Source: Bacillota bacterium (lineage in GTDB: Bacteria > Bacillota > Clostridia > Saccharofermentanales > Fastidiosipilaceae). From it: DNA of 64,000 nt. This document shows positions 9,222 through 19,529 of this stretch, in pieces. A program made the position numbers and the translations under genes. Each line of letters begins with the position of its first letter. Within the stretch, counting starts at the first letter, position 1. The notes beneath the pieces were generated by a model, which saw nothing but the letters and a program-made list of their open reading frames with translations, ran no database searches and was not told the DNA's origin. The stretch spans positions 62,001 through 126,000 of the forward strand of contig JAEZWR010000026.1 in NCBI GenBank assembly GCA_023420115.1, given 5' to 3'.

Positions 9222-12200
9222 TTATTGTTCTTTCTTTTTTCTAAGAAGATTTCTGGATACTAGTCCACATACCGACATCAGCACGAGCAAGGCTGCTAAA
9301 GTATTTCTTTCTTCACCTGTCTTGGCAATTGGTGTTTCTTTTGCACCGCCGCCACCCTTTGGTGTTTCCTTGCTTGTTGTAGCTTCACTACTTGTTTCTG
9401 TTGTAGTTGTTTCTTCAGGTACTTCTTCCCAAATAGCATATACCGTTAGGTCGCCATTTATTATTGTACTTGATGTGAAGCTTTCTCCATTTCCATCAGG
9501 GCTTGTATTCCATCCCTTGAAGGTATATTTCTTCGACCCTTCATTTGGTCTTGTTGGGTCTGCTGGATGTCTATTTCCAACATTTGTTCCACCCTCAACA
9601 CCAGGCACCTCATGATATGGATGCTCGTCTCCACCTGGATAATTATTCTTATAAGTTACAGTATATGTCTTTACTGGCTCTGTAGGTGGTGTCACTGGTT
9701 CAGTCGGTGGTGTTGGTTTAACTGGATCCACTGGTGGGTTTGGCTCTGGGTCTACCGGTGGATTGGGGTCTGGATCCGGTACTGGAACGACTGGATCTGG
9801 ATCTACTGGAGGGTTTGGATCTGGGTCTGGACCCGGTACTGGATCGACTGGATCTGGATTTACTGGTGGATTTGGATCTGGTCCAGGCTCTGGGGTCTCA
9901 ACCCTCTTTGACCAAGTTCCTGTGAATGTCACATTTTCTGTGCCAACTTCCTTCTGTGGTGAATCCCAACCATCGAAACTCCAAATATATGTCGTATCAC
10001 CTTCTGTAACTCTATATTCACTTGTATCAAAAGCAGTAGGTGTGACTGTCTCTCCAGTCTTCTTGCCAGTCTGATTTGCTGGTGTTCTTCCTACAATCTC
10101 CGCTGGGAGCTCACTTCCGTCATCTGATACAAATTTATGAATTACCGAATACTCTTGTGCTGGTACTGGTTCATTTTCTCTCCAAATTGCAAAGACCGTT
10201 ATATTACCATTGACAAGTGTTGAAGATGTGAAGCTATCTCCATCGCCATTTGGACTGGTATTCCATTCAATAAAGGTGTAAGTCTTTTCTCCGTCATTTG
10301 GTCTATTTGGATTTGACGGATGTCTATTATCTACACTAGTTCCACCCTTGACCTTTGGCACTTCAGCGTATGGAGCCTCATCTCCACCTGGGTAATTATT
10401 CATATAAGTTACGGTATATAACTCTTCCTCGGGTTCTGGCTCATTCTCTCTCCAAATGGCAAATACATCTGTATCACCATTAATAATAGTCGTTGATGTA
10501 AAGACCTTGTCTGGATCATTTCCACTAGGATCTGTGCTCCAACCAACAAAGGTATATGTTTTCTTACCTTCGTTTGGACGCTTAGGCTCTTCATCTGTTG
10601 TAGGATGCTCATCATCTACAGTTCCACCAGTCGGCACGCCCGTTACTTTCTTTACTGGTGTGTTATTTCCCGGGTAGTTAGGATAATATGTAACTGTATT
10701 CAATCTTTTCTTAGTCCATTTACCAACGAACTCAACATTATCATTTTCGACTTGTTTGGTTTCGGCATCCCAGCCAATAAAGTTGTATCTATAGGTTACA
10801 TTATTCTCAACAACATCAATTTGAGTTGTATCAACTTCACCTGGTTTTACACTTTCGCCATTCTTTTTACCAGACTGATTAGGTGGCAACTTTGATGTAA
10901 CCTCAGTTGGTAAATCTTCATATTCTGTTCCATCATCATCGACTCGTACAAACTTGTGTGTAACAAAGTAGGTGAGTTCTGTTGCAGGTATTGTTTCACG
11001 CCAGATAGCATAGACAGTCTTATTTCCATCTATTTTTGTATCTGGTGTAAATTCTTCACCATCACCATCTGGACTTGTGTTCCAACCAATGAAAGTATAT
11101 GTCTTATTACCCTCGTTAGGACGCTTAGGTTCTTCTTCCTTGCTAGGATGATTGTCGCCAACCTTTCCACCACTCTCTATATCTGGAACGACTTTAACAG
11201 GGTTAGGGTCAGCATTAGGATAGTTAGGCACATATGTGACTGTGTATAGAGGTGTCTTTGTCCAAACTGCAACAAATTCAACATCGTCACCTTGGACTAC
11301 TTTAGAATCCTCTTTCCACTCTTTGAACTTCCAGCGATACTTCTGCTCGCCCTCAGTTAGATCAATATGTCTGCCCTTTGGCTCTCCTGGCTGCACTTGA
11401 GCTCCGTCACTAAGATCTTCCACTTCGTCAGGAAGCAATGCTTTTACCTCATTAGGAACATCATTATCAGCTTCGTCAACATATTTATGTTTTTGTTTAA
11501 AAAGCTGCTCCCATTCGCCGACAAATTTATTGTCTCCGTCCTCACTAGCTGTCAATTTTTCTGCAGACTTACCCCCATTGGTATATCCATTAAATTTCCA
11601 CTTCTTGCCGTCAATAACTAATTCAGTCTTAACCGCTCCGTCTTTTCCTTGAGGTTTGTCTGCTGTGACTTCGGTTCCAGCCTTAACAGTCTTTTCTTTT
11701 GGTAGGAGTTTGGTAATTTCTTCTGGTAAATTACCGCCACCCTTTTTAACGAATTCATACTCTACTGGAATATTAGCTTCCCAAATGGCATATACATCTG
11801 TATTGCCATTGACTGGTGTATCAGAGTTAAATGGATCGCCCTCATTATTTGGATTTGTATTCCAGCCGGTAAATGTATATGTAATTTTGCCCTTATTTGG
11901 TCTTGTTGGATCAGTTGGGTGCTCATTCCCTACAGTAAGACCTTTTTCAATACCTGTGACTGTCTTAATTGGGTCAGTAGGTGCACCTGGATAATTGGGG
12001 TGATAGGTTACTGTAAGTTTGGGAACCTTAGTCCATTTTCCGACAAATTTAATATGGTCGCCTTCTATTGTTTTTTCTGCCTTGTCCCACTCCACAAATT
12101 TATAGACATAAGGGACACCTTCTTCAGTGACAGGAACTTCCAATTTTGTCGGATTTGAGGCCTTGATATTGCTACCATTCGCTTGGTCTGTCAGCCCTTT

Positions 12201-14336
12201 TGGTTTAGTCTTTTGGACTTCTTCTGGCAAGCTGGCTTTATTCTCATATTCGTATGTAACATTATAGACGCGTTCCCACTCACCTACGAACTTATTGTCG
12301 CTATCTTTCTTAGCTGTGAGTTGGTCTGTTTGCTCTTCCCCGACTTTATAGCCGTTGAATTTCCATTTGTATCCGTCGACTGTCATTTCAGTGACTTCGG
12401 TTTCATCGTCTCCCTTTGGTTTGTCGGCTGTTACTTGACTGTCCAAGGTTACTTTTTTGCCACTTGGTTGTAATTTCTTAATTGCTTCGGGGAGTTCAAT
12501 GCTATCCTTGGACTTAAATTCATAAGTTACAGGAACTTTTGCTTCCCAAATTGCATATACTGTCTTATTGTCAGTGATTGGGGTATCACGAGTGAAGTCT
12601 GGCTCGCCATTACTAGTTTCGCTCCAGCCCTTAAATTCGTAGCTGACATTGCCCTCATCTGGTCGTGTTGGATCGTCGGGGTGTTGGGTGCCAACCGTTG
12701 AATTTTTTGCAATTCTACTTACTACTTTATAATTATCATTTTCTTTGCCTGGATAATTTTCTTTATAGGTAACCTTATATAGGCGCTCCCACTCACCGAC
12801 AAACTTATTATCAGCTCCAGCCTGTGGTGTTAATTCTGTTGCGCTCTCTCCATTTACCTTATATCCGTTGAATTTCCATGTATATCCATCAACTTCATGC
12901 TCTTCTACTTCGGTGCCATCTTTCTTTGGCTTCTCAGCCTGAACACTTTCGCCTGGTTTATACTCCCCACCATTTGGCTTCATCTGCTCAATTTCTGATG
13001 GTACAGGAATGTCTTTATCTTTACTTACAAACTCATAAGTAACAGTTACTTTGCCTGCTCTAGTATTTTCCCAGACACCAATAAAGTCGTTAAACTTATC
13101 GCCATTGTCGTCGTACTTGGTGGTAATACTCTTCTCTTTGTTCAAATTGCTGTCATCTTGGGTGCCCTTGCTATCGGTTTTCCAACCTTTGAAGGTCCAT
13201 TGTGAGCCATCGCTCAACTCGACAGTATCAGTAAAGTCTGCCTGCGCATCGCCCGTAGCAGGTGTATATTTCTCACCTGCTTTGGGTGCTGTCACTGAGG
13301 TTTTAACGTATTCTTGAGTGTTCTTAGGAGCTTTTTGCTGGAGCTCTGCGGGAACATCTGCACCTGTAAGATCCACATACTTGTAAGTAACAGGTATTTT
13401 GATTTCCTCAATAATGATAGGGAAAGTTGCTTTAAGATTTAGTCTAGGATTATCTGTTGAGCGGTCGAGATATCGTGTATCTGTCATTGCAAGCACAAAA
13501 TTAGAGAAACCAGTGTAAATCAAGCCATCTCTTGATTCGTCATCTTCAATAACAGCAGGATCATTCTGGATGGTTTTAGGAATCCCCAGGCTATCTAAAA
13601 GATCACCATCTATAACCTTCTCAGGATCAAAATTTTTGTCTTTGGTTTGATCGTACTCAGTTTTTTCCTCAGAGGCGATGATGCGGAAACGAATATTGGA
13701 GGGGTCTGAGGGGGCTTTACTTTTCTTCGCTTCGAAGTATTCTTTATTGGGGTCTTTGACCATTTTTTTGAGGTTAACATTTTTAAACTTACTTGCATCA
13801 CCACTCACTAGTGCATCAGTTACATTTTGTCTAACCGCCTCTACCGTATCTATAATGCTCTGCCTCATTTTAGTGATACGGGTTACTGTATCCATATCCT
13901 TGTTGCTATAAGCTAGCAATTGCTCTTTTCCCCTAGCCCCAGTGAATAAAGGTGGGGTCGCATCGTACTGAATCTGAATATTAGTGAAGCCAGGGGTATG
14001 TCCACCTGAAAACTTGTTCTCAGCTATTTGTTGCTTATTAACTTCCTCAAATTCCAAATAACGAAGAAAGTTATCATCTTTGTCCTTATTAAACAAATCC
14101 TTAACAAAATTAGGTATTTGCCTTTTTGGAACACCGAGACCTATCAAAATATCGTCTAACTTGCCACCTTTAACATCTTTCAGCTTAAAATAAAAGCCAA
14201 TGTTCATATTGAATTCAGCGGTGTTACCTGCCGCATGAACAGGCATCGGACTAAATAGCAAGCCTCCCAGCATAGAAAGTGAACACAAAGAAGCGATCAC
14301 ATTCTTTGAAACTTTTTTTAATTTGTTTTTTAACAT
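9222..14336 (-). CDS. Cell-wall-anchored giant repeat protein (SHIRT-like and InlB B-like repeats)
   Basis: Secreted and sortase-anchored. Signal peptide 1-35 (cleavage after VHA). Unique N-terminal domain about 36-312, not recognised, possibly the binding head. Then 14 modules to 1639. Eight are SHIRT-like (about 313-428, 430-518, 601-690, 691-772, 856-945, 946-1029, 1116-1210, 1389-1479; pattern TYEFV...LP..KFNGY...FVGEW). Six are InlB B/Listeria-Bacteroides-like (519-600, 773-855, 1030-1115, 1211-1298, 1299-1388, 1557-1639; YPG...RPN.G...GWNT....VYAIW). A Pro/Asp-rich wall spacer covers 1480-1556. The end is IAKTG (1671-1675), a variant LPXTG signal, then a hydrophobic helix and RKKKEQ. 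Such rods present adhesin heads away from the wall. RBS GAGGG. Monocistronic, with terminators or gaps on both sides. Confidence 0.93.
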   Translation of the reverse strand: MLKNKLKKVSKNVIASLCSLSMLGGLLFSPMPVHAAGNTAEFNMNIGFYFKLKDVKGGKLDDILIGLGVPKRQIPNFVKDLFNKDKDDNFLRYLEFEEVNKQQIAENKFSGGHTPGFTNIQIQYDATPPLFTGARGKEQLLAYSNKDMDTVTRITKMRQSIIDTVEAVRQNVTDALVSGDASKFKNVNLKKMVKDPNKEYFEAKKSKAPSDPSNIRFRIIASEEKTEYDQTKDKNFDPEKVIDGDLLDSLGIPKTIQNDPAVIEDDESRDGLIYTGFSNFVLAMTDTRYLDRSTDNPRLNLKATFPIIIEEIKIPVTYKYVDLTGADVPAELQQKAPKNTQEYVKTSVTAPKAGEKYTPATGDAQADFTDTVELSDGSQWTFKGWKTDSKGTQDDSNLNKEKSITTKYDDNGDKFNDFIGVWENTRAGKVTVTYEFVSKDKDIPVPSEIEQMKPNGGEYKPGESVQAEKPKKDGTEVEEHEVDGYTWKFNGYKVNGESATELTPQAGADNKFVGEWERLYKVTYKENYPGKENDNYKVVSRIAKNSTVGTQHPDDPTRPDEGNVSYEFKGWSETSNGEPDFTRDTPITDNKTVYAIWEAKVPVTYEFKSKDSIELPEAIKKLQPSGKKVTLDSQVTADKPKGDDETEVTEMTVDGYKWKFNGYKVGEEQTDQLTAKKDSDNKFVGEWERVYNVTYEYENKASLPEEVQKTKPKGLTDQANGSNIKASNPTKLEVPVTEEGVPYVYKFVEWDKAEKTIEGDHIKFVGKWTKVPKLTVTYHPNYPGAPTDPIKTVTGIEKGLTVGNEHPTDPTRPNKGKITYTFTGWNTNPNNEGDPFNSDTPVNGNTDVYAIWEANIPVEYEFVKKGGGNLPEEITKLLPKEKTVKAGTEVTADKPQGKDGAVKTELVIDGKKWKFNGYTNGGKSAEKLTASEDGDNKFVGEWEQLFKQKHKYVDEADNDVPNEVKALLPDEVEDLSDGAQVQPGEPKGRHIDLTEGEQKYRWKFKEWKEDSKVVQGDDVEFVAVWTKTPLYTVTYVPNYPNADPNPVKVVPDIESGGKVGDNHPSKEEEPKRPNEGNKTYTFIGWNTSPDGDGEEFTPDTKIDGNKTVYAIWRETIPATELTYFVTHKFVRVDDDGTEYEDLPTEVTSKLPPNQSGKKNGESVKPGEVDTTQIDVVENNVTYRYNFIGWDAETKQVENDNVEFVGKWTKKRLNTVTYYPNYPGNNTPVKKVTGVPTGGTVDDEHPTTDEEPKRPNEGKKTYTFVGWSTDPSGNDPDKVFTSTTIINGDTDVFAIWRENEPEPEEELYTVTYMNNYPGGDEAPYAEVPKVKGGTSVDNRHPSNPNRPNDGEKTYTFIEWNTSPNGDGDSFTSSTLVNGNITVFAIWRENEPVPAQEYSVIHKFVSDDGSELPAEIVGRTPANQTGKKTGETVTPTAFDTSEYRVTEGDTTYIWSFDGWDSPQKEVGTENVTFTGTWSKRVETPEPGPDPNPPVNPDPVDPVPGPDPDPNPPVDPDPVVPVPDPDPNPPVDPEPNPPVDPVKPTPPTEPVTPPTEPVKTYTVTYKNNYPGGDEHPYHEVPGVEGGTNVGNRHPADPTRPNEGSKKYTFKGWNTSPDGNGESFTSSTIINGDLTVYAIWEEVPEETTTTETSSEATTSKETPKGGGGAKETPIAKTGEERNTLAALLVLMSVCGLVSRNLLRKKKEQ

Positions 14337-14576
14337 AAATTACCCTCTATATTAAATATAACTAAACAAGGTATCACAAATCTTGCACTTAAATAAATCA
14401 CTTAGGAAATCACCAAAGCACAAAATCATGACACACATAAATATACAGATGATATTATATCTCATTTCATAAATATGCAGAGTTTCTTACCCTTAAATTA
14501 TATGAACAATTATCACATTCATCTCGACAAAAATAGAATAAAGCAAGTAGCTAAATAGCAAGCAAATCACTATTCC

Positions 14577-14638
14577 CCCCCAATATATAAGGGTATTTCA
14601 TTCATTAACCCCAATATATAAGGGCATCTCATCCATTA
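14577..14638. repeat. 31-bp tandem direct repeat, two copies
   Basis: Two adjacent 31-base copies (14577-14607 and 14608-14638) share CCCCAATATATAAGGG and a CAT(T/C)CATTA end, differing at a few bases. They sit in the 408-base gap between the giant surface protein gene and the sulfatase gene. The rest of the gap is A/T-rich with no gene or clear promoter. It is not a CRISPR: no spacer and only two copies. Confidence 0.75.
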
Positions 14639-14744
14639 TCACAAATAATAAAAATCAATAAAAAATAAATAAATTCAAAAAGATATGGTTCTGATAACTG
14701 CGTATAATCGTGCATCAAAGTGTGTTTTAAAATATTTTATTTAT

Positions 14745-16169
14745 CTAAGCTCTCTCAATCTCAACACCTAGCTCATTGTCAACAATTCTCGCCCTAATAC
14801 CCTCAACCTCTAAAATACACCTCGCAAGCTTCTTCCTATATTCTTGCACCAAACCCTGATACTCCACTTCGTCAACAAGATTAATCCTCTCATATGGATC
14901 CTTTTCCAAATCATAAAAAGCGTCGTCAACGAATAAATCATTATGCGCCTGTGCCAAGCTCGACTCAGCCCACTTACCCTCGAACATCAATCTCATATCA
15001 TCTTTTAACTTGTCACCATAAATGGGCATCTTGGCACAATAAAGATACTTCTTATCCCTAATCGCCCTTGCAAAAGAGGACTCACTTATCTGCACAAACA
15101 CATCCTCGTGATTAGCACTATCAGTTTCAATAATTTTTTGTATTGGCTTACCCATCATATAAAAAGGTATATTGACTCCAGCCAAACTCAAAAAAGTCGG
15201 CGCTAAATCAATCAGCGATGTAAACTCATCCACTACTTTGCCGCCATCAAACATAGCACCCTTGGCAATCAGAGGAACAAGCGTTGAATTTGAATGACAA
15301 GACCTCTTATACTCTGAATTCCTAGTTCTAAAATGACAGCTATGATCTGAACTATACATAATAATAGTGTCATCATATATTCCCTGCTCTTTTAGACAAG
15401 AAACAATTCTTCCCACATTTTTATCAATAGAAGCACAGCAAGCAAGATAATCTGGCATCTCCTCACGCCAATCACCATCTGTACCCTCTAAATCTTTTGG
15501 AATATCAAAATCCTTGTACTTTTCTGCTTCCCCCTCAGGTCCCTCATAATGTCCATGGTCATTCTGATGATGGGGCTCTATATAAGAAACAAATAAGAAA
15601 AAGGGCTTCTCATGCTTCTTTTTTAAATATTCAAGAGCAAAATCTGTCGTAGCATCCACCCTATAACCATCAAATCTTCTTTCATTCATATCGGCATCAA
15701 ACATTGAGCCGCCATAACCATGTGATGTAAACTCAAGAACATCAGCTGCAACCCAAAAATCCTTATATCCTCCGCGCAGATATTCAGGAATAGCAACATA
15801 TCTAAAATCTCTCGCCCCAGGCAAGTCCATATTATTTGCAGCATATGACGCTAAGTGCCATTTACCAACATAAGCCGTCTCATATCCCGCCTCGTTAAGA
15901 TATTGAGCAATTGTCTTCTGATCCAAAGGCAAACCCATATCATTTATCTGACAGCCCAATTCAGAAGGATAAACACCAGTTTGCACACAAGCTCTTGCCG
16001 GACCACACACTGGCTGATTACTGTGATGTCTATTAAATCTAGTACCCTCTTTAGCCAACTTATCTAAATTAGGAGTTAAATTAAACTTAGTAGAAAGCGG
16101 CTCCCCGTAAGCACTAACCGTATCTTGTCTCTGCTGATCCGAAAATAAAAAAATGATATTTTTTGCCAT
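14745..16169 (-). CDS. Type I sulfatase
   Basis: Hydrolyses sulfate esters, probably from sugars. The formylglycine motif C-x-P-x-R is present as PVCGPARACVQTG, and the N-terminal metal motif reads FLFSDQQRQD. HH, DH and other metal-site residues follow (SSDHSCHF). I chose the ATG at 16169, which has AAGGAG eight bases upstream. A GTG at 16211 is in frame but lacks an RBS. No signal peptide, so it should act inside the cell on imported, sulfated mono- or oligosaccharides. Divergent from the sialidase-like gene and close to a TRAP transporter. An anaerobic maturase (anSME) would be needed and is not in the window. Confidence 0.88.
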   Translation of the reverse strand: MAKNIIFLFSDQQRQDTVSAYGEPLSTKFNLTPNLDKLAKEGTRFNRHHSNQPVCGPARACVQTGVYPSELGCQINDMGLPLDQKTIAQYLNEAGYETAYVGKWHLASYAANNMDLPGARDFRYVAIPEYLRGGYKDFWVAADVLEFTSHGYGGSMFDADMNERRFDGYRVDATTDFALEYLKKKHEKPFFLFVSYIEPHHQNDHGHYEGPEGEAEKYKDFDIPKDLEGTDGDWREEMPDYLACCASIDKNVGRIVSCLKEQGIYDDTIIMYSSDHSCHFRTRNSEYKRSCHSNSTLVPLIAKGAMFDGGKVVDEFTSLIDLAPTFLSLAGVNIPFYMMGKPIQKIIETDSANHEDVFVQISESSFARAIRDKKYLYCAKMPIYGDKLKDDMRLMFEGKWAESSLAQAHNDLFVDDAFYDLEKDPYERINLVDEVEYQGLVQEYRKKLARCILEVEGIRARIVDNELGVEIERA

Positions 16170-16389
16170 ACTGAACTCCTTAAAGTCTAATTTTTCATTT
16201 CTCAAACTCACAGTTAAATTTTCTTATTGTCATTTATTATATCCCAAGCACCTATGCAAAATTTAAAATACATACAAGGATTGCTTTTTTGTTTAAAATT
16301 ATCTTACTTTGGCAAATTAGTCTAAACTCACGCCACTTGTAACAATAGGCTACAGCCATTAAATTGCAATAATATAAAAAGGAGGGCAT

Positions 16390-17523
16390 ATGTCCCAGTT
16401 TGATTTGAAACGAGCAAAAATCAAAAAAATATTTGATCTAGCTCCCGTAGCAGGCAATCCTCGAAATAGCGAGGGTGACTTCTTGCCTCTAAATGATGGA
16501 CGAATCCTTTTCGTCTGGTCAAAGTTCACAGGCGACTCATCTGCCGACCACGCCTCTGCCTCAATTTATTCATACATTCTAAACTCTGACGGCGAACAAA
16601 TTTCTGAAGAGCGCTGCTTAGTAAGTCAAGAGGACGACAGTGCTCTCAACATTATGTCGCTTTCACTTCTCCGTATGCAAAATGGCGACATCGGGCTCTT
16701 TTATTTTCTTCGCCGTGCCAAAGATGATGGTCGCCTATGGCTTAGAAGAAGTTCAGATGAGGGATTAAGTTTCAAAAATGCAGTCCCTTGTACAACAGGC
16801 AAAGGTTATTATGTAACCAATAATGACAGGGTGCTTAGACTTCAAAGTGGAAGATTAATTGTCCCAGCAGCATATCACCGAGTGATTAATGTCAAATATG
16901 ATGGCCAAGTACGTGAAGCTTGGGATGGTCGTTCCTCCTCCTACTTTTTCTACTCTGATGACGACGGTGAAACTTGGTGTGAAGGAAATCCTTGCACTCT
17001 AAATGCTCGATATTCTGCTAGTGGACTTCAAGAACCTGGTGCAATTGAATTTAAGCCCGACTGTCTATATGGCTGGGCTAGAACGGATATGGGTTGCCAA
17101 TTCGAAATGTTCTCCATGGATGGTGGCGAAAATTGGTCAGAGGCAGTTCCTAGTAAATTCACTGCGCCCTGCAGCCCACTGAGTATAAAACAAGATATAA
17201 AAGGTCGATACTTTGCTATATGGAATCCTATTCCAGAGTATGTCGGAAGGCCTGCTATTCCCAATTTTTGGAATGGCGGTAGAACTCCCCTTGTCATTGC
17301 CTGCACAGATGGCAGAGGAAGATTTGGCGAAGCTTTTGTCCTTGAAGATGCCGAAGATGCTGGCTTTTGTTACACAGCTATGCTCCCTACCGACAAGGGC
17401 TTCTTATTATCCTATTGTGCTGGTCAAAAAAGTTTGGGCGATGCAAATACACTAGTTAGACTCAGGGTTAGCAGCATAAGTATGAAAGAACTTGATAAAA
17501 TTGCGGATGCTTTTGGTAAATAG
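16390..17523 (+). CDS. BNR/Asp-box beta-propeller protein, sialidase-like glycoside hydrolase
   Basis: Three Asp-boxes are visible (SSDEGLSF, SDDDGETW, SMDGGENW), the blade motif of six-bladed sialidase-fold propellers, plus a conserved QEPGAIE segment where a catalytic Glu is often found. There is no signal peptide and no lectin domain, and its 377 residues cover just the catalytic fold. Members of this broad family include exo-sialidases but also other intracellular glycosidases, so the substrate is left open. RBS AAAGGAGG six bases before the ATG. Divergently placed with the sulfatase, so probably the same substrate pathway. Confidence 0.75.
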   Translation: MSQFDLKRAKIKKIFDLAPVAGNPRNSEGDFLPLNDGRILFVWSKFTGDSSADHASASIYSYILNSDGEQISEERCLVSQEDDSALNIMSLSLLRMQNGDIGLFYFLRRAKDDGRLWLRRSSDEGLSFKNAVPCTTGKGYYVTNNDRVLRLQSGRLIVPAAYHRVINVKYDGQVREAWDGRSSSYFFYSDDDGETWCEGNPCTLNARYSASGLQEPGAIEFKPDCLYGWARTDMGCQFEMFSMDGGENWSEAVPSKFTAPCSPLSIKQDIKGRYFAIWNPIPEYVGRPAIPNFWNGGRTPLVIACTDGRGRFGEAFVLEDAEDAGFCYTAMLPTDKGFLLSYCAGQKSLGDANTLVRLRVSSISMKELDKIADAFGK

Positions 17524-17577
17524 TAAAAGTTCTACGTTTAATATAAAACGTTCCACGTTTGGCGCAGTTGAAAGAAA

Positions 17578-17623
17578 AAGCTCTCTCGAGTTTCTGCCTA
17601 TATAGCAAGTCTCGGGAGAGCTT
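17578..17623. terminator. Bidirectional terminator
   Basis: AAGCTCTCTCGAG (17578-17590) pairs with CTCGGGAGAGCTT (17611-17623) with one wobble, between the convergent sialidase-like and dctM genes. An imperfect repeat of GTTCTACGTTT / GTTCCACGTTT precedes it at about 17528-17560. Confidence 0.8.
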
Positions 17624-17649
17624 CTTGATATATTAATTAAATCTAATTA

Positions 17650-18951
17650 TCAAACTAGACCAGCAAGTCTGGGTAATAATAAGCTAATATCTGGAATGAA
17701 TGTCACTAAAATCAAACCGACCAAAATAGCAATATAGTATAGCAACATATATGGAATAGCCTTTGCCAAAGTTGTTTTGCCGAGTTTAATTGCCACGAAC
17801 AAAGTATTTCCTACTGGTGGAGTAATATTTCCTATGCAGAGATTATATACAAGGACAAGACCAAAATGGACAGGGTGCATACCGAAGCTTCTTACAACTG
17901 GCAAAAATAGTGGTGTGAAGATTAGTATGGCTGGCGTTACGTCCATAAAGGTACCAGCTATCAACAAAATAATATTCATCAAAATTAGAAGAACTATAGG
18001 ATTATTGCTAATACCTAAGAGAGCCGCAGATACTGCCTGCGGTATTTGAAGAAAGGCCATTACCCAACCTAAGATATTAGATACACCAATCAAGAATACT
18101 ACAAGTCCACTTGTTTTTGCACTCAAGACAATGATGTCCCACAATTTCTTAAAAGTCAAACTTCTGTAAAATAGAGATATTATTAGAGCGTAAACGACAG
18201 CTATTGCTGCGCCCTCTGTGGCACTAAATACACCACCGACAATTCCTCCAATAACTACAACTATTAACGAAAGTGCGGGGATAGCTTGCAGAGTCGCAAT
18301 GCCTAAAACACGCCATGAAAATTTAACTCCAGTCTGAGTATATCCTTTATTGCTCGCAACTATTACAGCAACAATCATACAGGCAACGACCCATATGAAT
18401 CCGGGCAAATATCCAGCCATAAATAACGCAGCAACAGAAGTTCCCCCAGATGCTAAAGAGAATGTAATCATCGCTCCAGAAGGAGGTATAAGTAAGCCAG
18501 ACGGAGCAGAAGCACCATTTGTCGCAGCACAAAGTGCATTATCATACCCTTGTTCTTTTTCTCCCTCTTGAACCATTGAACCAACCGCAGCGGCAGCTGC
18601 AACAGCAGAACCAGAAATCGCACCGAACAGACCGTTCGCACCTATGTTTGTAACAAGAAGAGCCCCAGGCAATTTACCGAGAATCGCCATAACAAAGTTA
18701 ACCAATCTCTTTGCTATACCACCTTGATTCATTATATTTCCAGCTAAAATAAAAAATGGGATAGCCGTCAAACTAAATTTGCTCATTCCAACAAAAACGC
18801 GCTGTGCTGACGTCAAAACAGATATATCTATTGGAACTATTTGTACTATAGTTACCAAAGAAGCTATACCTATCGCATAGGCGATCGGAACCGAGCAAGC
18901 GAGAAGAACTAACAAAACAATCAATATCAAAGCCAACGATGCAATAGCCAT
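17650..18951 (-). CDS. dctM: TRAP transporter large permease (DctM family)
   Basis: Twelve-helix ion-coupled permease of the tripartite TRAP system. It is almost wholly hydrophobic and carries typical DctM segments (FFILAGNIMNQGGIAKRLV, NIGANGLFGAISGSAVA, ATNGASAPSGLLIPPSG, NITPPVGNTLFV). The length (433) fits. The ATG overlaps the dctQ stop by one base (TAATG) with GGAGG before it, showing translational coupling. TRAP systems import organic or sugar acids such as sialate and uronates. Confidence 0.95.
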   Translation of the reverse strand: MAIASLALILIVLLVLLACSVPIAYAIGIASLVTIVQIVPIDISVLTSAQRVFVGMSKFSLTAIPFFILAGNIMNQGGIAKRLVNFVMAILGKLPGALLVTNIGANGLFGAISGSAVAAAAAVGSMVQEGEKEQGYDNALCAATNGASAPSGLLIPPSGAMITFSLASGGTSVAALFMAGYLPGFIWVVACMIVAVIVASNKGYTQTGVKFSWRVLGIATLQAIPALSLIVVVIGGIVGGVFSATEGAAIAVVYALIISLFYRSLTFKKLWDIIVLSAKTSGLVVFLIGVSNILGWVMAFLQIPQAVSAALLGISNNPIVLLILMNIILLIAGTFMDVTPAILIFTPLFLPVVRSFGMHPVHFGLVLVYNLCIGNITPPVGNTLFVAIKLGKTTLAKAIPYMLLYYIAILVGLILVTFIPDISLLLPRLAGLV

Positions 18952-19520
18952 TATTCCTGACCTCCTTTAGTTTCCTTAATGAGCTCAACTTCCGCTTCCG
19001 TAGAATCAGCAATATCAAAGGCGACCTCAGTCTCTTCGTCAGTACTTATGCCCATTCTTCCTTTGGCTATATCAATAATATTTAGGATAATATAAATCGA
19101 ACTAAGCACCCCACAAACAGGAAGAGCGATATAGAAGAATCCAACCTGAACATTAAGAGAGGATGTTCTCTGTCCATATGCCAGTGCAGTTATCTGTATT
19201 CCACCATAAAATAAAATTCCCACAGAAAAAAGTAATGCTATGAGTTCAGACATAATCAGAAAGAACTTCTGTATTTTTTTATTAAACTTCTCAATTATTA
19301 CAGGAATACTCATGTGACCTCGTTCGCCCGTAACTAGAGCAGCTGCAAAAAGACTGCTCCATGCAAAAAGATAGGCAACGAGTTCCTCAGACCAAGTAGA
19401 TGGTCTGGAGAGAATATATCTGGTAAACACCTGCCAACAAGTCAATATGACCATTGCTATCAGGCTGCCACCCGCCAAAAAATGCAAAATTTTATTCAAA
19501 ATATTTCTTGTTTTTTCCAT
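18951..19520 (-). CDS. dctQ: TRAP transporter small permease (DctQ family)
   Basis: Four-helix small membrane subunit of a TRAP transporter. The conserved TWSEELVAYLFAWSSLFAAALVTGERGHMSI-type region is present (residues about 38-68), with helices near 12-30, 45-62, 85-105 and 125-145. The C-terminal tail of about 35 residues is acidic and longer than usual. It lies between dctP (9-base gap) and dctM (one-base overlap), in the usual dctP-dctQ-dctM order. Confidence 0.92.
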   Translation of the reverse strand: MEKTRNILNKILHFLAGGSLIAMVILTCWQVFTRYILSRPSTWSEELVAYLFAWSSLFAAALVTGERGHMSIPVIIEKFNKKIQKFFLIMSELIALLFSVGILFYGGIQITALAYGQRTSSLNVQVGFFYIALPVCGVLSSIYIILNIIDIAKGRMGISTDEETEVAFDIADSTEAEVELIKETKGGQE

Positions 19521-19529
19521 TAGTCAACC

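Noticed and set aside
9567..10074. Trp-, Gly- and Ser-rich plus-strand frames
   Set aside because: They are shadows of the proline/aspartate-rich wall spacer of the giant surface protein.
14577..14638. Possible CRISPR repeat
   Set aside because: Only two copies, directly adjacent with no spacer, and no cas genes in the window.
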